DNA of 64,000 nucleotides from Fasciolopsis buskii (taxonomy: Eukaryota > Platyhelminthes > Trematoda > Plagiorchiida > Fasciolidae): assembly GCA_008360955.1 (NCBI GenBank), contig LUCM01006475.1:68288-132287 (forward strand), in the 5' to 3' direction. A model generated the notes under the pieces. It did not search any database. It saw only the letters and a list, made by a program, of their open reading frames with translations, and was not told the DNA's origin. This document shows positions 26,204 to 40,869 of this stretch, one piece after another (within the stretch, counting starts at the first letter, position 1; every line of letters begins with the position of its first letter). Both the position numbers and the translations under genes were made by a program.

Positions 26204-26377
26204 CGGCGGTGGCCGGGCGGTCAAATTCGCGGCTTTTCACTTTGATGGTCACGGATTAAATCCATCCGCCATCGATCAACTTCCCCACTATGCAGCCTTC
26301 TGTTAGTTGCGGTCCTCTTCCTAAATACGATGTGCTCTTGTTTCCCTAATAAAAGAAGTACAAGATAAAAGATAAAC
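26204..26377 (+). repeat. tRNA-derived SINE, full length
   Basis: The A-box-like TGGCCGGGCGG lies at about 26210 and the degraded B box GGATTAAATCC near 26252. Then comes the shared 3' module (CGATCAACTTCCCCAC, GCAGCCTTCTGTTAGTTGCG, CTCTTCCT, GATGTGC) and an AATAAAAGAAG..AAGATAAAAGATAAA tail. Confidence 0.75.
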
Positions 26378-26454
26378 AAGAAAATTCAGCAGTTATTCGT
26401 GTTTGTCAAAACAAAAATAGGCTTTTAAACATTTAAAAAACATTGAAAACAGCA

Positions 26455-26770
26455 CAACTTGGCAAACAAGCTCGTTTTCAATGATTCGTGCCTATGCAAA
26501 TACATAACATTAAATATGGTTGGAAATGGATCAAGGGAATTGTCGGTTTACAGTTACATCAGTTCACAGCTCTAATCATGTTTGTTTGTGTGTAACTGAT
26601 CAATTCATCACACGATCAGGTTGTAAACCAATTGTTGGATGGTGGCAAGTGGGCCGGGGAAGTTTAAGAGTCTGAACAAATTGTTTCTGAGCCCACAGGG
26701 GGGGTCATACAAACGGATGCGAATGTTTTCAACAAAAATGAGCTTGCTAATTCTCTCTTTCCATGAAGTG
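26455..26770 (-). mobile_element. Penelope-like fragment, GIY-YIG C-terminus and 3' UTR
   Basis: On the minus strand about 26750-26690 translates as IRIRLYDPP, matching IRLQNSPLC and IRLCDPPLC in the copies at 1731 and 49738. The 3' end (GAAAACGAGCTTGTTTG, 26500-26455) matches the 3' ends of the 1731 and 42335 copies. The rest of the element is absent or unrecognisable. Confidence 0.65.
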
Positions 26771-26774
26771 GGTC

Positions 26775-28000
26775 TGAAAATATTTACTTATAATTTGCAT
26801 AGCTAATCCCATGTAGTTCCCCAATATTTGAGCAAGACTGTATTGGTCTGACTGATTTGTTTTAGTGAAATTTTAGAAACCACTGGGCAAACGCAACAGC
26901 GCTCATTTCCGCTGCCTTTCCTGCACCAATTTCCCACGTAATAACGCTTAAATTAACTAAAAAGTACCAAATAAACCCAGTAATCCCAAAAAGTTTGGGT
27001 ATCATACAAAGATAACTGATTCCAAAAATGGCTATCCGTTATAAATCCTGTGTATTCGTTTGTTTGTTCTGAAAAGAGGAATTTGGGTGATTGATAGGCA
27101 GCAACCTGTTGTGTCCCAGTTCGTAACCACATCCGAGACCTCATGTGGCCCTGGGCCACGAAGTTGCGGGGCCCCAATTCACCCAATTCCCTAGGGGCGT
27201 GCCCTGTCTAATCCACGCATGCTTCAAGCGTGCAGTTAAAAAAATTTACAGTTTAACTGGTGTTGGTTCAATCCAAGGTCGTTATGGTCCGTTGTGGACT
27301 CTCTCCAAACTTTGTTGCCAAGGCATCGTCCTCAGACCGATAGCCAGCATTGCGCTGGGCTGTTTGCTCTCACCTTAGCGGCCAATATACGGGCAAAACA
27401 TTCGTCCCGGTAATTATATCAGCGATAGCCTCAGATACAAATTTCGTCTTTTCTCCGACAGTTCATCGTCTCGTAAGTCACAGTGAATGATAACGAGGAT
27501 TCGGCGCTGTCCCACGCGTGAATTCTAATCAAAGAGTTGAGGATGGTTCGTTTTGCACAGCTGAATTTGTTGTATCGACATTTAATTTAGGGTGAGCATC
27601 CCGTGATGCAAGGAATACCATAGCTGCATTAGTCGTAATTTGGGCTTGCATACAGTTTGTGATTGTTGGTTTTCACAAACTTAGGAGACATACAAACTCT
27701 AGCACTTTGACCAGCAATGGTGAACGTATGTAAATGAAGGAGGTGGTAAAATCAAATAGGTTTATGGTAAACCCAGTAAAATATGAGAATTTATTCCCTT
27801 GTCAGTTCATCGAATCGGTTGATGTGATCGTTGAGATTCCAAACCGGTATAAGCGGAATGAAGGAATTTGCCATAAATGATTAGCTCAACTTCTGGTTAG
27901 AACAATCCCAAATAGAGTATAAGGATCCATCCGGAGAGACTGTTCAGATCATACGTGACTAGTGAGAATCTATCCGATTGCGATTGTTCGGATATACCCT
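26775..28000. other. Unassigned noncoding sequence
   Basis: Only short frames; nothing supported. Confidence 0.6.
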
Positions 28001-28004
28001 GACC

Positions 28005-28150
28005 GGATTTGACTAAGCGGTCAACATCGCGGCCCCTCGAATTAAAAATCGCGTGTTTCAATCCTTCCGCAGCCGGTGAAATTTCAAGTTTGGCAGCAGT
28101 CTTTTGGCTATGATGCTCTCCATGACAGTGATGCGAATTGCCGTATCCCG
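28005..28150 (+). repeat. tRNA-derived SINE, diverged
   Basis: The B-box relic GTGTTTCAATCCTTCC lies at about 28053. It is followed by TTTGGCAGCAGTC, TTGGCTATG and CTCTCCATGACAGTGATG, which match the shared 3' module in order. The A-box region reads TGACTAAGCGG. Confidence 0.55.
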
Positions 28151-28843
28151 ATTGAAAGTAATCAGGAGTACACTGCTCAAAGTTTCCGTAATTGCAAACT
28201 TTATGGGAAGCTCTGACGCAACCTGATCAGCTGTTTATTTTCTCATGTAACTCCCGTTTATCGAAAATGTGCAATGATTTTGTCATTTTCATTTGTTTCC
28301 TTATAATTCACCATAGTTTCCGAATGAAATCTGCCAACCTGAGCTAAGAAAAATATTCAAAATCGTCACAAAAAATGCTACTAAATTCATTGAACTTTAG
28401 AACAAACTTTGGGCAAAAATGTTCCGGGCCTTGTCGAATAATTAGAAACAATACGCATTTTTGCATGCCTGTTTGTGTTACTAGACAGATAATGGTTAAA
28501 CTGACATAATCGGGTCGGATTAGAGATACAGAATGAAAGTAGAACAAGTTGAGCTTTCACTACTACTTGGCTTCTCGCAATGTTTTGTCATTCCTTTTAG
28601 TTTCTTTTGAGAAACAAATTTAGAATGAGGACCAAAACAACCTTCAGGATAGACAGAATCAGCCGACAACAATAGTAAGTTTATTGCACGAAACCGATTA
28701 AGCTGTTCCTGAGACGATACGATTTCGGACAGAGGACGGACGAAAGTAACGCATTTCTGTCTGTGAATCCGACCGGCAAAAGCATCCACGGAAAACTGAT
28801 TGTAGAGCCACGTGGCTGAGTAATGTAAACCATTGTTTCGTTT

Positions 28844-28920
28844 CATACATACATACATACATACATACATACATACATACATACATACATACATGCATAC
28901 ATACACACATACATGCATAC
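28844..28920. repeat. CATA tetranucleotide microsatellite
   Basis: The repeats are near perfect with a few substitutions. The Cys-Met-Tyr-Val-rich frames on the minus strand here (28520-28931) are translations of the repeat. Confidence 0.95.
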
Positions 28921-31900
28921 AAACGCGTCATTAGGCAATGTCTCTACAATCATGTTGACGACAGTGGTGACAGTTCCGTCGAACAGTCTTCAAAACAGAG
29001 AACTGACCGAACGTATGAGGATGTTCGCCAACTAAAAACAACCGGCATCTACAAGTAATTCCGAACGAAACTCTACCCAACGCAGATTCCAATTCGTGAA
29101 TCCAGCCTTGCAGAATCAAACAAGAGTACCACTTTTATCGACTATTAATAACAAGACCAAATACGATCACAGTATCGTTTCATATTTCTGAGACGTTAGC
29201 TGGCTATACGATATCGATTCCGTGCAAATATGCTGGCCTGAAAGTCTATTCATAGTGTCGCATTTCAGCATGAATTAGGCTTAGGCAAAATGAACAACTG
29301 ACTGCGCGTCAGTAAAACATGAGCAAGTTGGGAGTTGAAATTTCTGTTCCATTCGTCCTATGTGTAGCTGACGCAACACGATATGAAAACAACAACAGCA
29401 ACCACAACAACGTCACGCCAAAGTCTCAACTAACACCACCACACTGCCACAGTGTTTACTTGTAATGAGAGAATAATTACGAATTCAAGATAAACTAAAG
29501 AACGGTGGAAATAGGGATGTCGGTAAGGCCTCCCAGTATCAATGAGAACGGGACAATATACTTCAGCCGTGAATGTAGAAAACTGCGCTTGGCCAGTAAA
29601 GCAGTTCCGAAAAATGATATAAAAACAGGGTAGGCACTGGGATGGCACAGTCATACTTCAGTTCATTGGATAAGGTGCATGATACGTGCACTTGTATCGA
29701 TCCCGTTAAAACAGACTAAATTAGTTAGCCATGAATGCTGCATTTTTGATAGGGTTTTGTCCGCTGAATTTGACATTTCGGTCACAGCTGCTTCGACATT
29801 AGTCAAGGCGATATCCTTAGACAGTGAAGTGCGTAAAACTGGTGCACATGGCTCCCATTCTTTTCTGATGTGAATCACGAAGATTTTGTGTTCGATAAGT
29901 CTTCAGTTTTAAAAAACTCCTGCGTGTGATATTGCGGAGCCAGTGACTGATTGACAGTCTGTCAGAACCGACCCTCAAGTGAGGAATACGATATTTGTAG
30001 ATAGACGGTAGCGTGGAAATCTTCCGGCGCACGTAAACTTACTACGTGAGAGTCTTTGATCGCAGAAGTTGATTGCCCAGCTACTATCGAGAAATTATCA
30101 ATCCTATACTGTGGACGGGTGAGGCAACCTCATTGATTTTCGATGCTAAACACACCCGCTCCTAGTGACTCGTTGTCATGCAGTGGCCCAGATAATCAAT
30201 GTACCTTATGGTAAATATTTTTCCACGAAAATTGGGCTACGTTTCGTATCCACGTGACCGCTGTCTGACTACGCTGGTAGGATGGCAATTCCGAACAGTT
30301 TTGACACAATTCCGAAATAATGTGGGAAATGGTGTAGAAGACACGGCAGCTAATTCAGCCACCAGCAGGATCATTGTACACTAGATCCAGGTCGGTCTCA
30401 ATTTGCTTAGGAGCTAATTTCACATATCTTTCCCCGTCGCACGTGGGTAGAGTTCGTCGTTAACCATCAAGAATGCCTAAGATGATCGTGTTTCGTCGAT
30501 ATTCCTGGCGGTGGGACAGGACTAATCTACGAATTTCGTCCACACACATAAATCCGTACCTAAACTCTGGATAAGTCAGCGTTAAAAGCGGCAAGATTTC
30601 TATATTGCCGAACAACCACTTTATGCACAGTATCTCCTTTCGGTGTTAAACCGTTGTCTTATCTACTCCAACGTGAATTTACAAAACGTGGAACTTCCCC
30701 AATGTTGCGCACACAATCAATCGATTGTACTCACGAACTTGGTACATTCATGTGCTTCAGTCCCGTGTATGGCAAAGGTTCGCAGACATTCGAACTTCAA
30801 ATGTCTGAACTGGGTATCCAAATAAAGATGCAAACTTCACTCTAAGCTCTAATATCTCGCCAAAAAGACACTGACTGTCAGTCATCGAGCCGGGATGACA
30901 TAATGACGAACGGTGTGAAATTGTCAATTCAGGCAGTTCATATTCCAGTACACAATAGTCGTTATATTGTTTTATTGCATTCAGTGTTCTTTGCAGAAAC
31001 TGAATATTTCACTAACTGAGATACACTAGGCAGTAAATAAAATTCGGATCACCAAGTCTATCTCTGTAGTCCTTCGGTTATGTGACCAAACGAGCAAATT
31101 TAGTCAAATAACTGTATTTTACAAAATTAACTCCAGATTATTTGATTAATAATTGTCTTGGATAAATTAGTTCAGCTGCAGGTCCCAAAAACTTTAAAAC
31201 GATATTCATATCCTACTGCGATTTCCGAGCGAATTGAGAATTGTATTCTTATTTTACAAGCATCATTTAAGTCGAGACATTTTTGAATGTGCAATTAGTT
31301 CTGCACAATAGAATTGTAATGTAAAATTCTAGGAAACGTCAAGGATCGAAAAGGGGTGCACGAATTTGCGCTCTCGATAGAAACCATCTACGAACCGAAA
31401 CTGACGTTATCCAGTGGTAGTAACCAGTAAATCCGTGATATTTGTTCTAGCATGGCTACCGCAGGCCTAATATAGTATCACAACAAATGAATCGTTATTC
31501 CTATACAAATCAATCTGATCTTCAGTGTACAGAGTCCAAGTCATTTGTGACTGAGACCAGTGTCATTTACTTGGTCTCACCTGGCACTCTATTCTGGCAC
31601 AGATATCCTGTTAGGAAAATTTTGGGTACTTAAGCTACCAGAATCCTAACAGATAGAAAATTAACAATATGTAGTATCTATACAGAGGTGGAACCGCTGA
31701 CAAGGTGATCGGGCTGACAGCACTGATTATTCGTCTCCGAAGGTTATGCTCCCAGCACTGTCCATAAGCGGAGATTAGTCCGAGTCTCTCACAAACATGA
31801 TACCTACGGGTGAGTATCTAATCACGCGTTCGATACGATTTACATATGATCACTATTCTACTGTGTCTAAGTGCGCATGATATGCCAAGTAATTGAGGGT

Positions 31901-32071
31901 TGCAGAGGTGGGTCTCCGCGAATGAGTTTATCTTTGCTGGGTAATCGCAATCTGCAATTTAATATTTTAATAATAATATTGTTTGTGTTAGCATTATCAC
32001 CTCATTCACACTGAAGCTTTAAATGTTAAAGTTCATTCTGCTGTACGGCTCATTGACGTAGCCGTTGTGAA

Positions 32072-32108
32072 GCAAGGCCTGAGAAGGCTGTCAGTATTTC
32101 AACGCCGA
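32072..32108 (+). repeat. Degenerate Penelope-type hairpin motif
   Basis: GCAAGGCCTGAGAAGGCT, then a decayed stem and TTTCAACGCCG follow the order of the motif at 16511-16551 (minus strand) and 43382-43418. It is isolated, with no coding remnant next to it. Confidence 0.3.
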
Positions 32109-34039
32109 TATGTTCGTAGTATTTAAAGAGTGCGGTAACCGGTTTATTATTATAGTTGAGTAGATTGGGGAGAGTGAGACATGTGGCACTCACGTCTGCA
32201 GATCGACCCCCTTGGTATGCACTCTTCGCTAAAGCAGGGAATGGCTGGTAGACGAGTCAGTCCATGTCGTGGCGAAAAGTGTGAAAACTTAACCAGTGAT
32301 CTATCCCGTCTTGGTCAAGTTAGATCACCGTGTTGGAGGCCACGAGGTCCCCTAACATCACGGTTAGAGACTTAAGATGGTCTAGGTAAATGTCGCAATC
32401 AGCGACGTTCTGGCATTTGCAATATTTCGTCACATCCCTATAGTCCTTTCCCCTTATTTTGACTTTCCTTTCATTCGGTTCCACCAGAAAGGAACCAAAA
32501 CCAGAAGACTTGCGCGCAAGTCAAATGCTTGTAATAGTTGGGGAAAAATCTGAATCTCAGTAGTCAAATTCCATTTTAACCCAATCACACATGACTAGTA
32601 AACTCAGCCGTATGAATTCGAGACCTCCGTATCTGGCAGCCGGACTACCAAAACCTTGTCGGATTTGGAAAGAATCACTAACGCACGAGGTTTGGTAATC
32701 TAGTATTACTGAAAGGCTATTTCAAGCTTTTTTTCTCTTATTCATTACCGACTTTACCCTGATCAGGCGGAATAAATGAATTCTCTCGAAAACCTTATCA
32801 TCGAATACTGATATTCATTTCAGGTGTAAATTCAATTTATCTCTGTCATAAACATCCTAAAGTAATCAGTCGTTCATCACCCAATGGTTATTTATTTCAG
32901 CCCAGTATCGTCACTTCCTCGGTGAAAAGCGGAAGTGAACTGTCGTCAGAGAACCTGAAACGAACAGGAAAGCCGATCGGGCTTTGAATCTTTTGTTTCA
33001 GATGGCCAGTTATTTAGCCAACGCAGAAATCAGGCATTGTTGGAACTTGTATTAGCATGCACTCACGAACTTCACCTCAAGACAGCTAACTTTGATTGCA
33101 GACGAAACATTCTCAGTGGCTTTTTTTGTGAAACGAGATATTCATTTTCATACCGCTTAAGTTCCCTCTGGTCCGAGTTGCCGATAGCCCCACCAGAAAT
33201 GTGTGGAACCTTAAGTCATTGAAATATTCCACTTCAGAAGGCGTACCCTTAAAACCACGAATCGGTATCAGGTTTTTATTCACATGTGTTCATGAAGCAC
33301 TGCGGCGTTTCCGTCACATCGTGAACCCATACCGAATGGAGAGCTTGAACTAGGGTTCAGTTTGTCGGACACCAGAAAAAGAGTGGCCTGAACCGCTTGT
33401 TCACTTTTGAATTGCGTGTTTTTACCTTCTGGATCTGCTAAAAAGAAACACTTGCGTTTCATCGTCTCTTGCCAGCGCAATGAGATATTCTCTAGGCCAC
33501 AACTGTCCCCGACTCAACGTGACCTAGTTAAGCAGGGTAAGCTGAGTTGTGCCAAAACAACCACTGTTTAATTCAGAAACTGCACGCTGATTTCTGTTGC
33601 TCGCTCACTTCTTAACGTATCCCTGTTCGCACCGCTTCACATGCCTCGTAGAGGCAAAACTGCATACGTTGCTTCTAAAATGACCTGATCGGTCGAACAA
33701 GATATCCTAGAAAACTCAGGCGTAACAACAAGAAAAAGCCTGCCTTTATAAGCTAGCAATTAACAGAAACTAGTAGGTTCAAAGTTTGATATTTTAAGTT
33801 CGAACTTCCAAAGTGCATGACGTATGATGACGTTGCATGTAGGCTCTCATACTAAGCCGAATTACTGTGATATTTCCGGAAGCTTCACGTAGCGATCTTT
33901 AAACAAGTGTCCCATGCCCAAATAATCACCCATATTAGGGTTTAGTACATTGAGTAGTGAATAGTTTTATTTAGATTTTCAACTACATGGTCGAATGGTG
34001 ATGTTCGGTATTTTTGTATAGTACCATTTGCATTTATTG

Positions 34040-34208
34040 AGGCGGTCCACATTAAAACTTTTCATCCGGAAAGCCGATCATTAGAGTACTCCACATCCGA
34101 TCAACTTCCCACTAGGCAGCTCCCTTTCGGTTACAGTCTTCTTCTTGAAAACAATGTGCACTGTTGCTTCAACAATCAAAAAGGATAGAAAAGACAAAAG
34201 AAAAGATG
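34040..34208 (+). repeat. tRNA-derived SINE, head decayed
   Basis: The 3' module is clear: CGATCAACTTCCCACTAGG, GCAGCTCCCTTTCGG, GTCTTCTTCTTGAAAACAAT, GTGCACTGTTGC, then an A-rich tail. The A and B boxes are barely visible. Confidence 0.6.
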
Positions 34209-34209
34209 T

Positions 34210-37200
34210 TTCCGTGCCAATGCTTTCCTGATCTTTTTCCCTACTTGTTGTGCTGCCCGTTTTTGCCAAACAAAACCTACAAATTAGTGATGTTTTGTAC
34301 TTTTATTTGATCTACGAAATGAGAATAAGATGTTTGCGTTCTTTGGGGCTCTTCATCTTTTGTTTACATGCATTGAGTCCACTCTAGCTGCCGAGCTCAT
34401 CGAAAATTGAAAGCAGCAGTGTAGTGGGAAAAGAACTGAGTGTGTATTTTTGCTTTGCGTCCAGTTAAAAATAAAACGTATGCAACCGATGATTTGCATT
34501 TATGCACTGAGACTAAAGCATGTGATTCTGTCCGGGAATCCTTTAGGTTGCGAATTTGAAGATCTAGGCTGAACGTGAGACTGGACACGCAGACATTAAT
34601 ACGGGCTTCTCAGTGTCATGTTCAGCCGTTAACTTGGGGATCCGAAATATCAGCAAACTATACTCGTCGCAGAGGAGGCTGCGTTTTGCTTTCAATAACT
34701 TTATTTTACATATCGGTGCCTTTCATTTCGCTTCCACATTTTGTAAAACAATGCATTAATGTTCACGGATAGTGCCTTGATCCGCGGGAGGTTACCAAAG
34801 TGAGGAATGAACTGGTATGCTGCGATTCAAACCCGAGACCATAGCACTGAATCTCCTAGAAGTTGACGAATTTACCGTTGCCTATCAATTGGATGCCATA
34901 ATTTAACTTTATAATCGAAGAAAACTTTAGCACATCAGCTAATCCTATTGAAAGAGTAACAAAACATCGTTTGTTTCACCAAAATCTGGATGTCACCATA
35001 GTGAAGCCGTGATAAAATAAGTTCACCCAACTCGTTTTCCACTAGAATTAATAAAAAACAATTTGACTGATCACTGCCAATATAGGATTCAAACACTAAA
35101 TCATAAAATCCTAATTAATCATGCTGAGAAACAATGAAAAATGGGAGGTGAATTTCCTCACCACCACAGCAAGTCTCACTGTTGTGAAAGACTATCGTTC
35201 ACTTTTTCTTTCCTTTTTTTCAAGGATGCTAATTAGATCCCGCCTTCTGTTTTGCTCGCTGGTGATACGTCTACTGGAAGGTAACTTTTGGATAAAACAG
35301 TAGGCCACATATCCTTGTCTAGCGAAGTAAAAATCACATTTGGACTAGCCCACTATCGTGGCACATGCTATTCGGGTACCTATATTCTGTTAGAATATGA
35401 CAAATCGGACCAGGCAAGCAAAAAGTCCCCGTATCGTTGACTTGTTCCTACGGCTCAGCTTGTAATTTACACGTGATTTGTGAATTGTGAACTGCATCCC
35501 TTGAGTTGGTTTAGATCCTTTTGTTTCGAAAGTTATCTCATGGAAACCCTTGGGGACGGAGAATGAGTTGCTCACCACAATTGGTCGTTCACGTCAGGGA
35601 ATGAACACGCGTAGATAGGCAAACTGTGATGGCAACTCCTTATCCCCCGGATAATTACCACATCTGACCTATTGAGATCCCACGTGGTTCTATGCCATTC
35701 CAAGTCTCAGGGTCACGGCTTCCGCTTCCCCTTCACCCTACCCGACCCGTTTACTGGACCTTGCCTGCTGTGGGTCATGCCTCTTCCACTGGACTCACAG
35801 TTTTTAGTATGTCTTACTAAAGTTAGCAAAAGTTGCTTGATGTTTTTGGTCAGCGTGCATCTGGACCGTTTGGAGTCACCTTTGGTACCAGATCTCCAAC
35901 GGATTCCGTTGTATTGTAATAGGAGCATGGAAGTATGTAATACAAAGACCGTGCACGACAGTAACGGCTCGCGAATTGGTACACTGTCGAATTACTGGTT
36001 GGGGCACTGGTCGGAGTCTCTTGCTTAACTGATGCATGATCCCGGAGTGCGTCAGTGTGGTGTCAGCTCAAGTGTCGTTCAAGGTGCGTGTGCGCACATG
36101 CATACATCTAGTCCGAGAAAATGATCATGTGATTTTCTGTTCACACAATGTGAACCTACGCTACACAGCGTTTTTTATTTCACGATTACTCCTGGACAAG
36201 TCAAGGAACTAAGCGTAATTATCACTACGGTTAAAGAGACAGACGAACACAACAGGTTCAAAAAAGGTGGACTCTAGCAAACCATGCCTGTATGGTGTAA
36301 GAAAAGCAGTTCGGATTCACGAGTTTGATACAAAAAGTAATTCTCCCAACAAAACCATGCACAACCGGGAAGCTCCCAAGCATATGACCCGCTTGCTGCA
36401 CCTGCGCTGATGAACTTGAGCACGCAGTCGCCATTGTGTAAGAATTAAGCCGACTGACCCATAAACACGCACAGGTTGACAATCGGAGATCGACCCAGCT
36501 GACAAAAACGGACGCACGCGAGCTACGGCGTCCAGTCTACTTGTGTCCTAATTCTGACGGCCTCATGATATGTACAAGACCAATCATACGGTTTGTGTGA
36601 TTCATGCTCATGACGCATCACACTGTGTAGGTGTGGTCATCCACGTTGTTGCTCCGACTTGCATGCACATGGCTTCAGTGTCCAAGCTCGGGCTGGTCCA
36701 AACTATTTCACATTCGACCAACTTTCTACATACATGCTGCGCTTACAAGTTTTGATTACAACACCTCTGTGACACGGTTGAGAATTCAGAAAGGCCAGAC
36801 ATTAGGCCTTCTGGATGGACTCCCAATACAAATGTTGAGAACCGGAGCTACGCGTTCTTCAAACTTTTCCGCTTGCGTGTCTTTCAGTAGAATTCACTTG
36901 GAAAAAGGAACGATCAGGGATGGAGTGGTCCAAAAGTGAATTTTGATTAGGAAATCACGCCGGCAACCAGTCCTCGAGGGAGACAGAGAAGCAAAACTGA
37001 TTGCAACGTGTCACTCGACCTCTAAATTATCAGTTACTGAATAAAATGGTTATACTGACTGATGAATGCGTGCTCAAGGCATTTGTGGGTAATGGATTCT
37101 GAACTGAAAACTGACAGTTCAGCCTTTGACGTTTTTTCTTCATCACTCACTCAGCATTAAAAATCCTCATTTCGTTTTCTGTACTTTAGGGCTGTAGGAA

Positions 37201-40200
37201 GCGATTTGCACTCTGCAATGATATTGGTTCAAACCATAGCAAGTGACTATACTACAGGAATATTTATGTCCAGCAAACCTCAACCAGAAATCTTCACGGT
37301 GAAACATCTTTCTGTACACCGTAGGAGTCATTCCTGTCCTTAGCAGATTCATTATGCAGCAACACACTTCAATTCGTTGCTGAAGATTATGTAAGCCCTG
37401 AACTACTTACATGGGATCGGAAATGAACTAGTAAAATTTACTTACTTAGTAGATATGCAAACCACTGAGTTATCGCACATACGGATCTAGAACACCATCT
37501 CAAAAGCAGCTGAAAGTGGTTTAAGATTTCTTTTCAAGTTGGTTCTTTTGTGGTATATATTTTGTTTAGAAAGTAACCCATTGAAGTGTGATGGGTCATT
37601 GCGATGGCGGTTACGGAATACTGGATAAAAATATTCAACTGGTTCTCGAGGATCACGATACCGACGCTTCCTGCCGAGGGCATCTGTCCTCTACACGGAA
37701 GGCTGCTGACTATCCTCCATTTAGTATTGTCAGCTTATGAAAGCGTTAATGCCGGGTTGACTTTTCCGTTCCACATGATTTTCAGCTCACCTGGCAATCT
37801 AAAAGCGCTTCGAGAGATACCAGGAAGGACCGACAATGCACGCCCACTGTGATCAACGAGGAACCTCGTACTGTCAACCATAGGAGTAGACACGAGTCAA
37901 GAGCACGGTGCTTTGGCACTCATTGCTCTATGGACCCAGACCCATATGTGTTCAAACCTTAATGATATTAGATTTGGTACAGAACAGCACTGGTTCCTTC
38001 ACCAGCTTTGCTGGCTTCCGAGTGGTTACGGGATTAATGCGAATTGTTTTTCTGTGATAGGAGGAGTCAGCGACGCAGTGCTCGCTTGTGTACAGCGCGC
38101 TGCTTGCGCCTGTAAAATTACCGTCAGTTCAGCAGTTGGGAGATTTGTCTGAAAATCCTTATGAATAGTTAAGTGTGAAGCAAATTGTAAACACTTCAGA
38201 TTCCAACTTCTGAACAATGAATTGCTCTCTTTCTGTTTCAGTGAACCAGTTCAACGGAGTACTTTAATAGATCCCAGCTGGCTAATTATACTATCCTCAT
38301 CACGTGTTCATGCTATAGATTGGTATTCCTGTTAATCCACCCAGCATTCAAGAAAACGAAACTGTAGTACGCCTTAATGTGTTTGGCTAGCGGAGTGTTA
38401 AGTTGTAGTGCGTTGACATGATAGAACACATTCGAACTCATTCTTCATAGTCTAAGTGACAAAACAATCTTACCGATAACAGCCCCGCAGCGGTTTTGTG
38501 ATATGATTATCTCCATTTTTAAGTCCAAAGTGAAAGCGAGAGCCGTGTGAACCTCTACTACAAAGAGCTGGTCACGGTTACCCCACTCCCTCCCCAACAG
38601 TTTGTGAATGTCTTTGGTCGAGAAGAAAGTACAATTCTAATTTCCGGTGCACAATACTAACAAACTTGACAGTCTGCCTTTTGGGGTATTGACTGTCGCG
38701 TCTTTGGCTCATTTATTATTTAATACCGTGAATTGTATGTTGTCGTTCCCTTTGCACCACACTAGATATACACTGTTGACAATTCCTAACTACGAGACGA
38801 CGGTTGCACAACGCTTCCCAGAATTCTCCGTACTGGATAATGTAAAGGAACAGCGCGTTGATTTATTCTCGTTGTCGTATTCCTCGTTGTGCTAGTTTAC
38901 CGTTGGACAGGATGACAAATATTTCCAAACATTTGCCGCTTGTGATTGGTTTAAATAATCTGCAGATTTCAAACTCGCAGTGATGACAATTATTCTGACT
39001 GTTTTGGTGCTGTGAAAACGATATCACACTAAACAGTTAACTTATATTATGTTTGACTGATTACACTTCGGACTACACGTCTCATGCACAAACCTCAGGT
39101 CCGTCGGTCAGCGTTGCACACGGAAGGACTAGACTCAGATATCGCACTTGTTACAGTTTATCGTTGGGGCACATCCATCAAGGGGCCAGGATTAAGTAAT
39201 CGGGCCTTCCCTTTGGAAGGTGTGGATTACCAGAACAGCACCAGCTCCCGCACAGACTAATCAGAATTTCTGGGTTGAACGTGTTCAGATATTGACCTCA
39301 GTGACAGCCTACTGGGTCTGACAGCCACGACTTACTTGCCCTTTAATCTCCAATCGAAAACCTCACACCAATCCAGGTTTTCTCCATGGCCTGGGTGAGG
39401 CGGCACGCATGCTTACTGATTAGGGTATAACTCAAATCTGGTAAGCCCTGAGTTTGATTGTTGACCGGTTTGTCCAAAAATCGTTCAGTCAAGCACAGAA
39501 AACACCAATCCCACATACTAATGGCAAATAGATCTGAGCGCTTTCTTATTTGGTTACGTTGATTTGTGCCTACACACGGACAGAATAAACCAAAGGCAGT
39601 GATGGCCTAATCTTACCAACAGCTGATAGCACTAGATTGAGGTGTTCATTGCCCGCAAGCCGAATGCAGCACTTAGTTTCGTTTGTTTTGATCCCACCAA
39701 GGGGCAATATGATGGCAGACATTTTACTTTTACAGAATTTTCTTTACCTTCCTGTAGGATGTCCTACGGTAGAAGTAATTTTTTATCAGATCCTGGCATC
39801 CAAATTTAGTGCTTACTTACGGTGGGAGGAATCGAACACTAGACCCGTTGATCCGAGTTGAATGGAAAGCCGTATTAGGTTGGAATATGTTTTTTGTATT
39901 TATTATAGACAAACGAGATGTATTAATCCGAATTAACCATGTACGTTATTGATTTACGTGTTTAGAACAAATCGATTACATTGCTTTATATCATAGTCAT
40001 TTCAAACTGGAATGGAACTCAATTTCTCCACCCCTAATTCATAGCATGAAAAGAGAATTCCAATGGCTTCTATTCTCCACAGCGATTTGACAATGAACCG
40101 CTGAATCTTCCTCTGGGAGTTTACTTGCACAGTGGATCACGTAAGGTTGCCGTAAATCTTACTCTTTGCCAGCTGCCGTATGCGAGCAAATCCAAACTAC

Positions 40201-40865
40201 CGATTTTTGCTAAAACATTTGTGATTGGCGAAACACTACATCCTGTCTATCTGATTCGCCATAAATTATTCACCGGCGGACTTTATCTGATATTTTTTGT
40301 CCTTCATTTGCTCATGCTTGCAGCGTCAGAACAAATCGTCAGCCGCGGCCCCTGTCAGTTGTAACTCCGCCAGCGAACGATAGTAGCAGAGAACAGTATT
40401 TTAATTCTCGATCAGTTCTTGACCTCCACGAAATTTGTCTACCACTAGCAAAATATCGTGCCAAAGATAATGTAGTAGAAGCAGATTAAGTTGATGAGTC
40501 AAAGGCAAACCCGGGAGGATTAGGACCTAGCTTCCGAAATATGGATGCGATAGCCTAATTAATGAAACCAACAAGCTGCAGAAGCAATATTGAATTAGAA
40601 GATCATTCAGAACCGGCAGTCCGGCGGACAGATGATGCAGCATATATGTGGTGAGAGACAGAGGAAGTTGTGCCTGCCGATTTACACTACGTAAATGGTA
40701 AAACACGAAAGAACGAAACACGGCTTTATTATTGGACTGATATTTACAAGAGTAAAAAATAAACTATAGGGCTTTTAAGCGTCGGGATTCAAAAGCGTTA
40801 ACACGGATAGGCAAAGAAGCGACGTTAACGGGCTAGGAAAGTGAATAAAACCACACTTTCTTAAA
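34210..40865. other. Unassigned noncoding sequence
   Basis: The longest frame (118 codons at 35672) has no domain. B-box-like strings occur on the minus strand near 34835 and 39835. No host exon is recognised. Confidence 0.55.
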
Positions 40866-40869
40866 AGAA

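Larger units (their letters stand above)
28155..34035. other. Unassigned noncoding sequence
   Basis: Holds the CATA microsatellite and one degenerate hairpin. A frame near 33037-33219 ends with a string loosely like the tail of some LINE RT proteins but is too short to call. Confidence 0.55.

Noticed and set aside
28520..28931. Cys/Met/Tyr/Val-rich reading frames
   Set aside because: They are translations of the CATA microsatellite.
33037..33219. LINE RT C-terminal fragment
   Set aside because: Only a loose likeness around RLSSLWSELP; no RT motif nearby.
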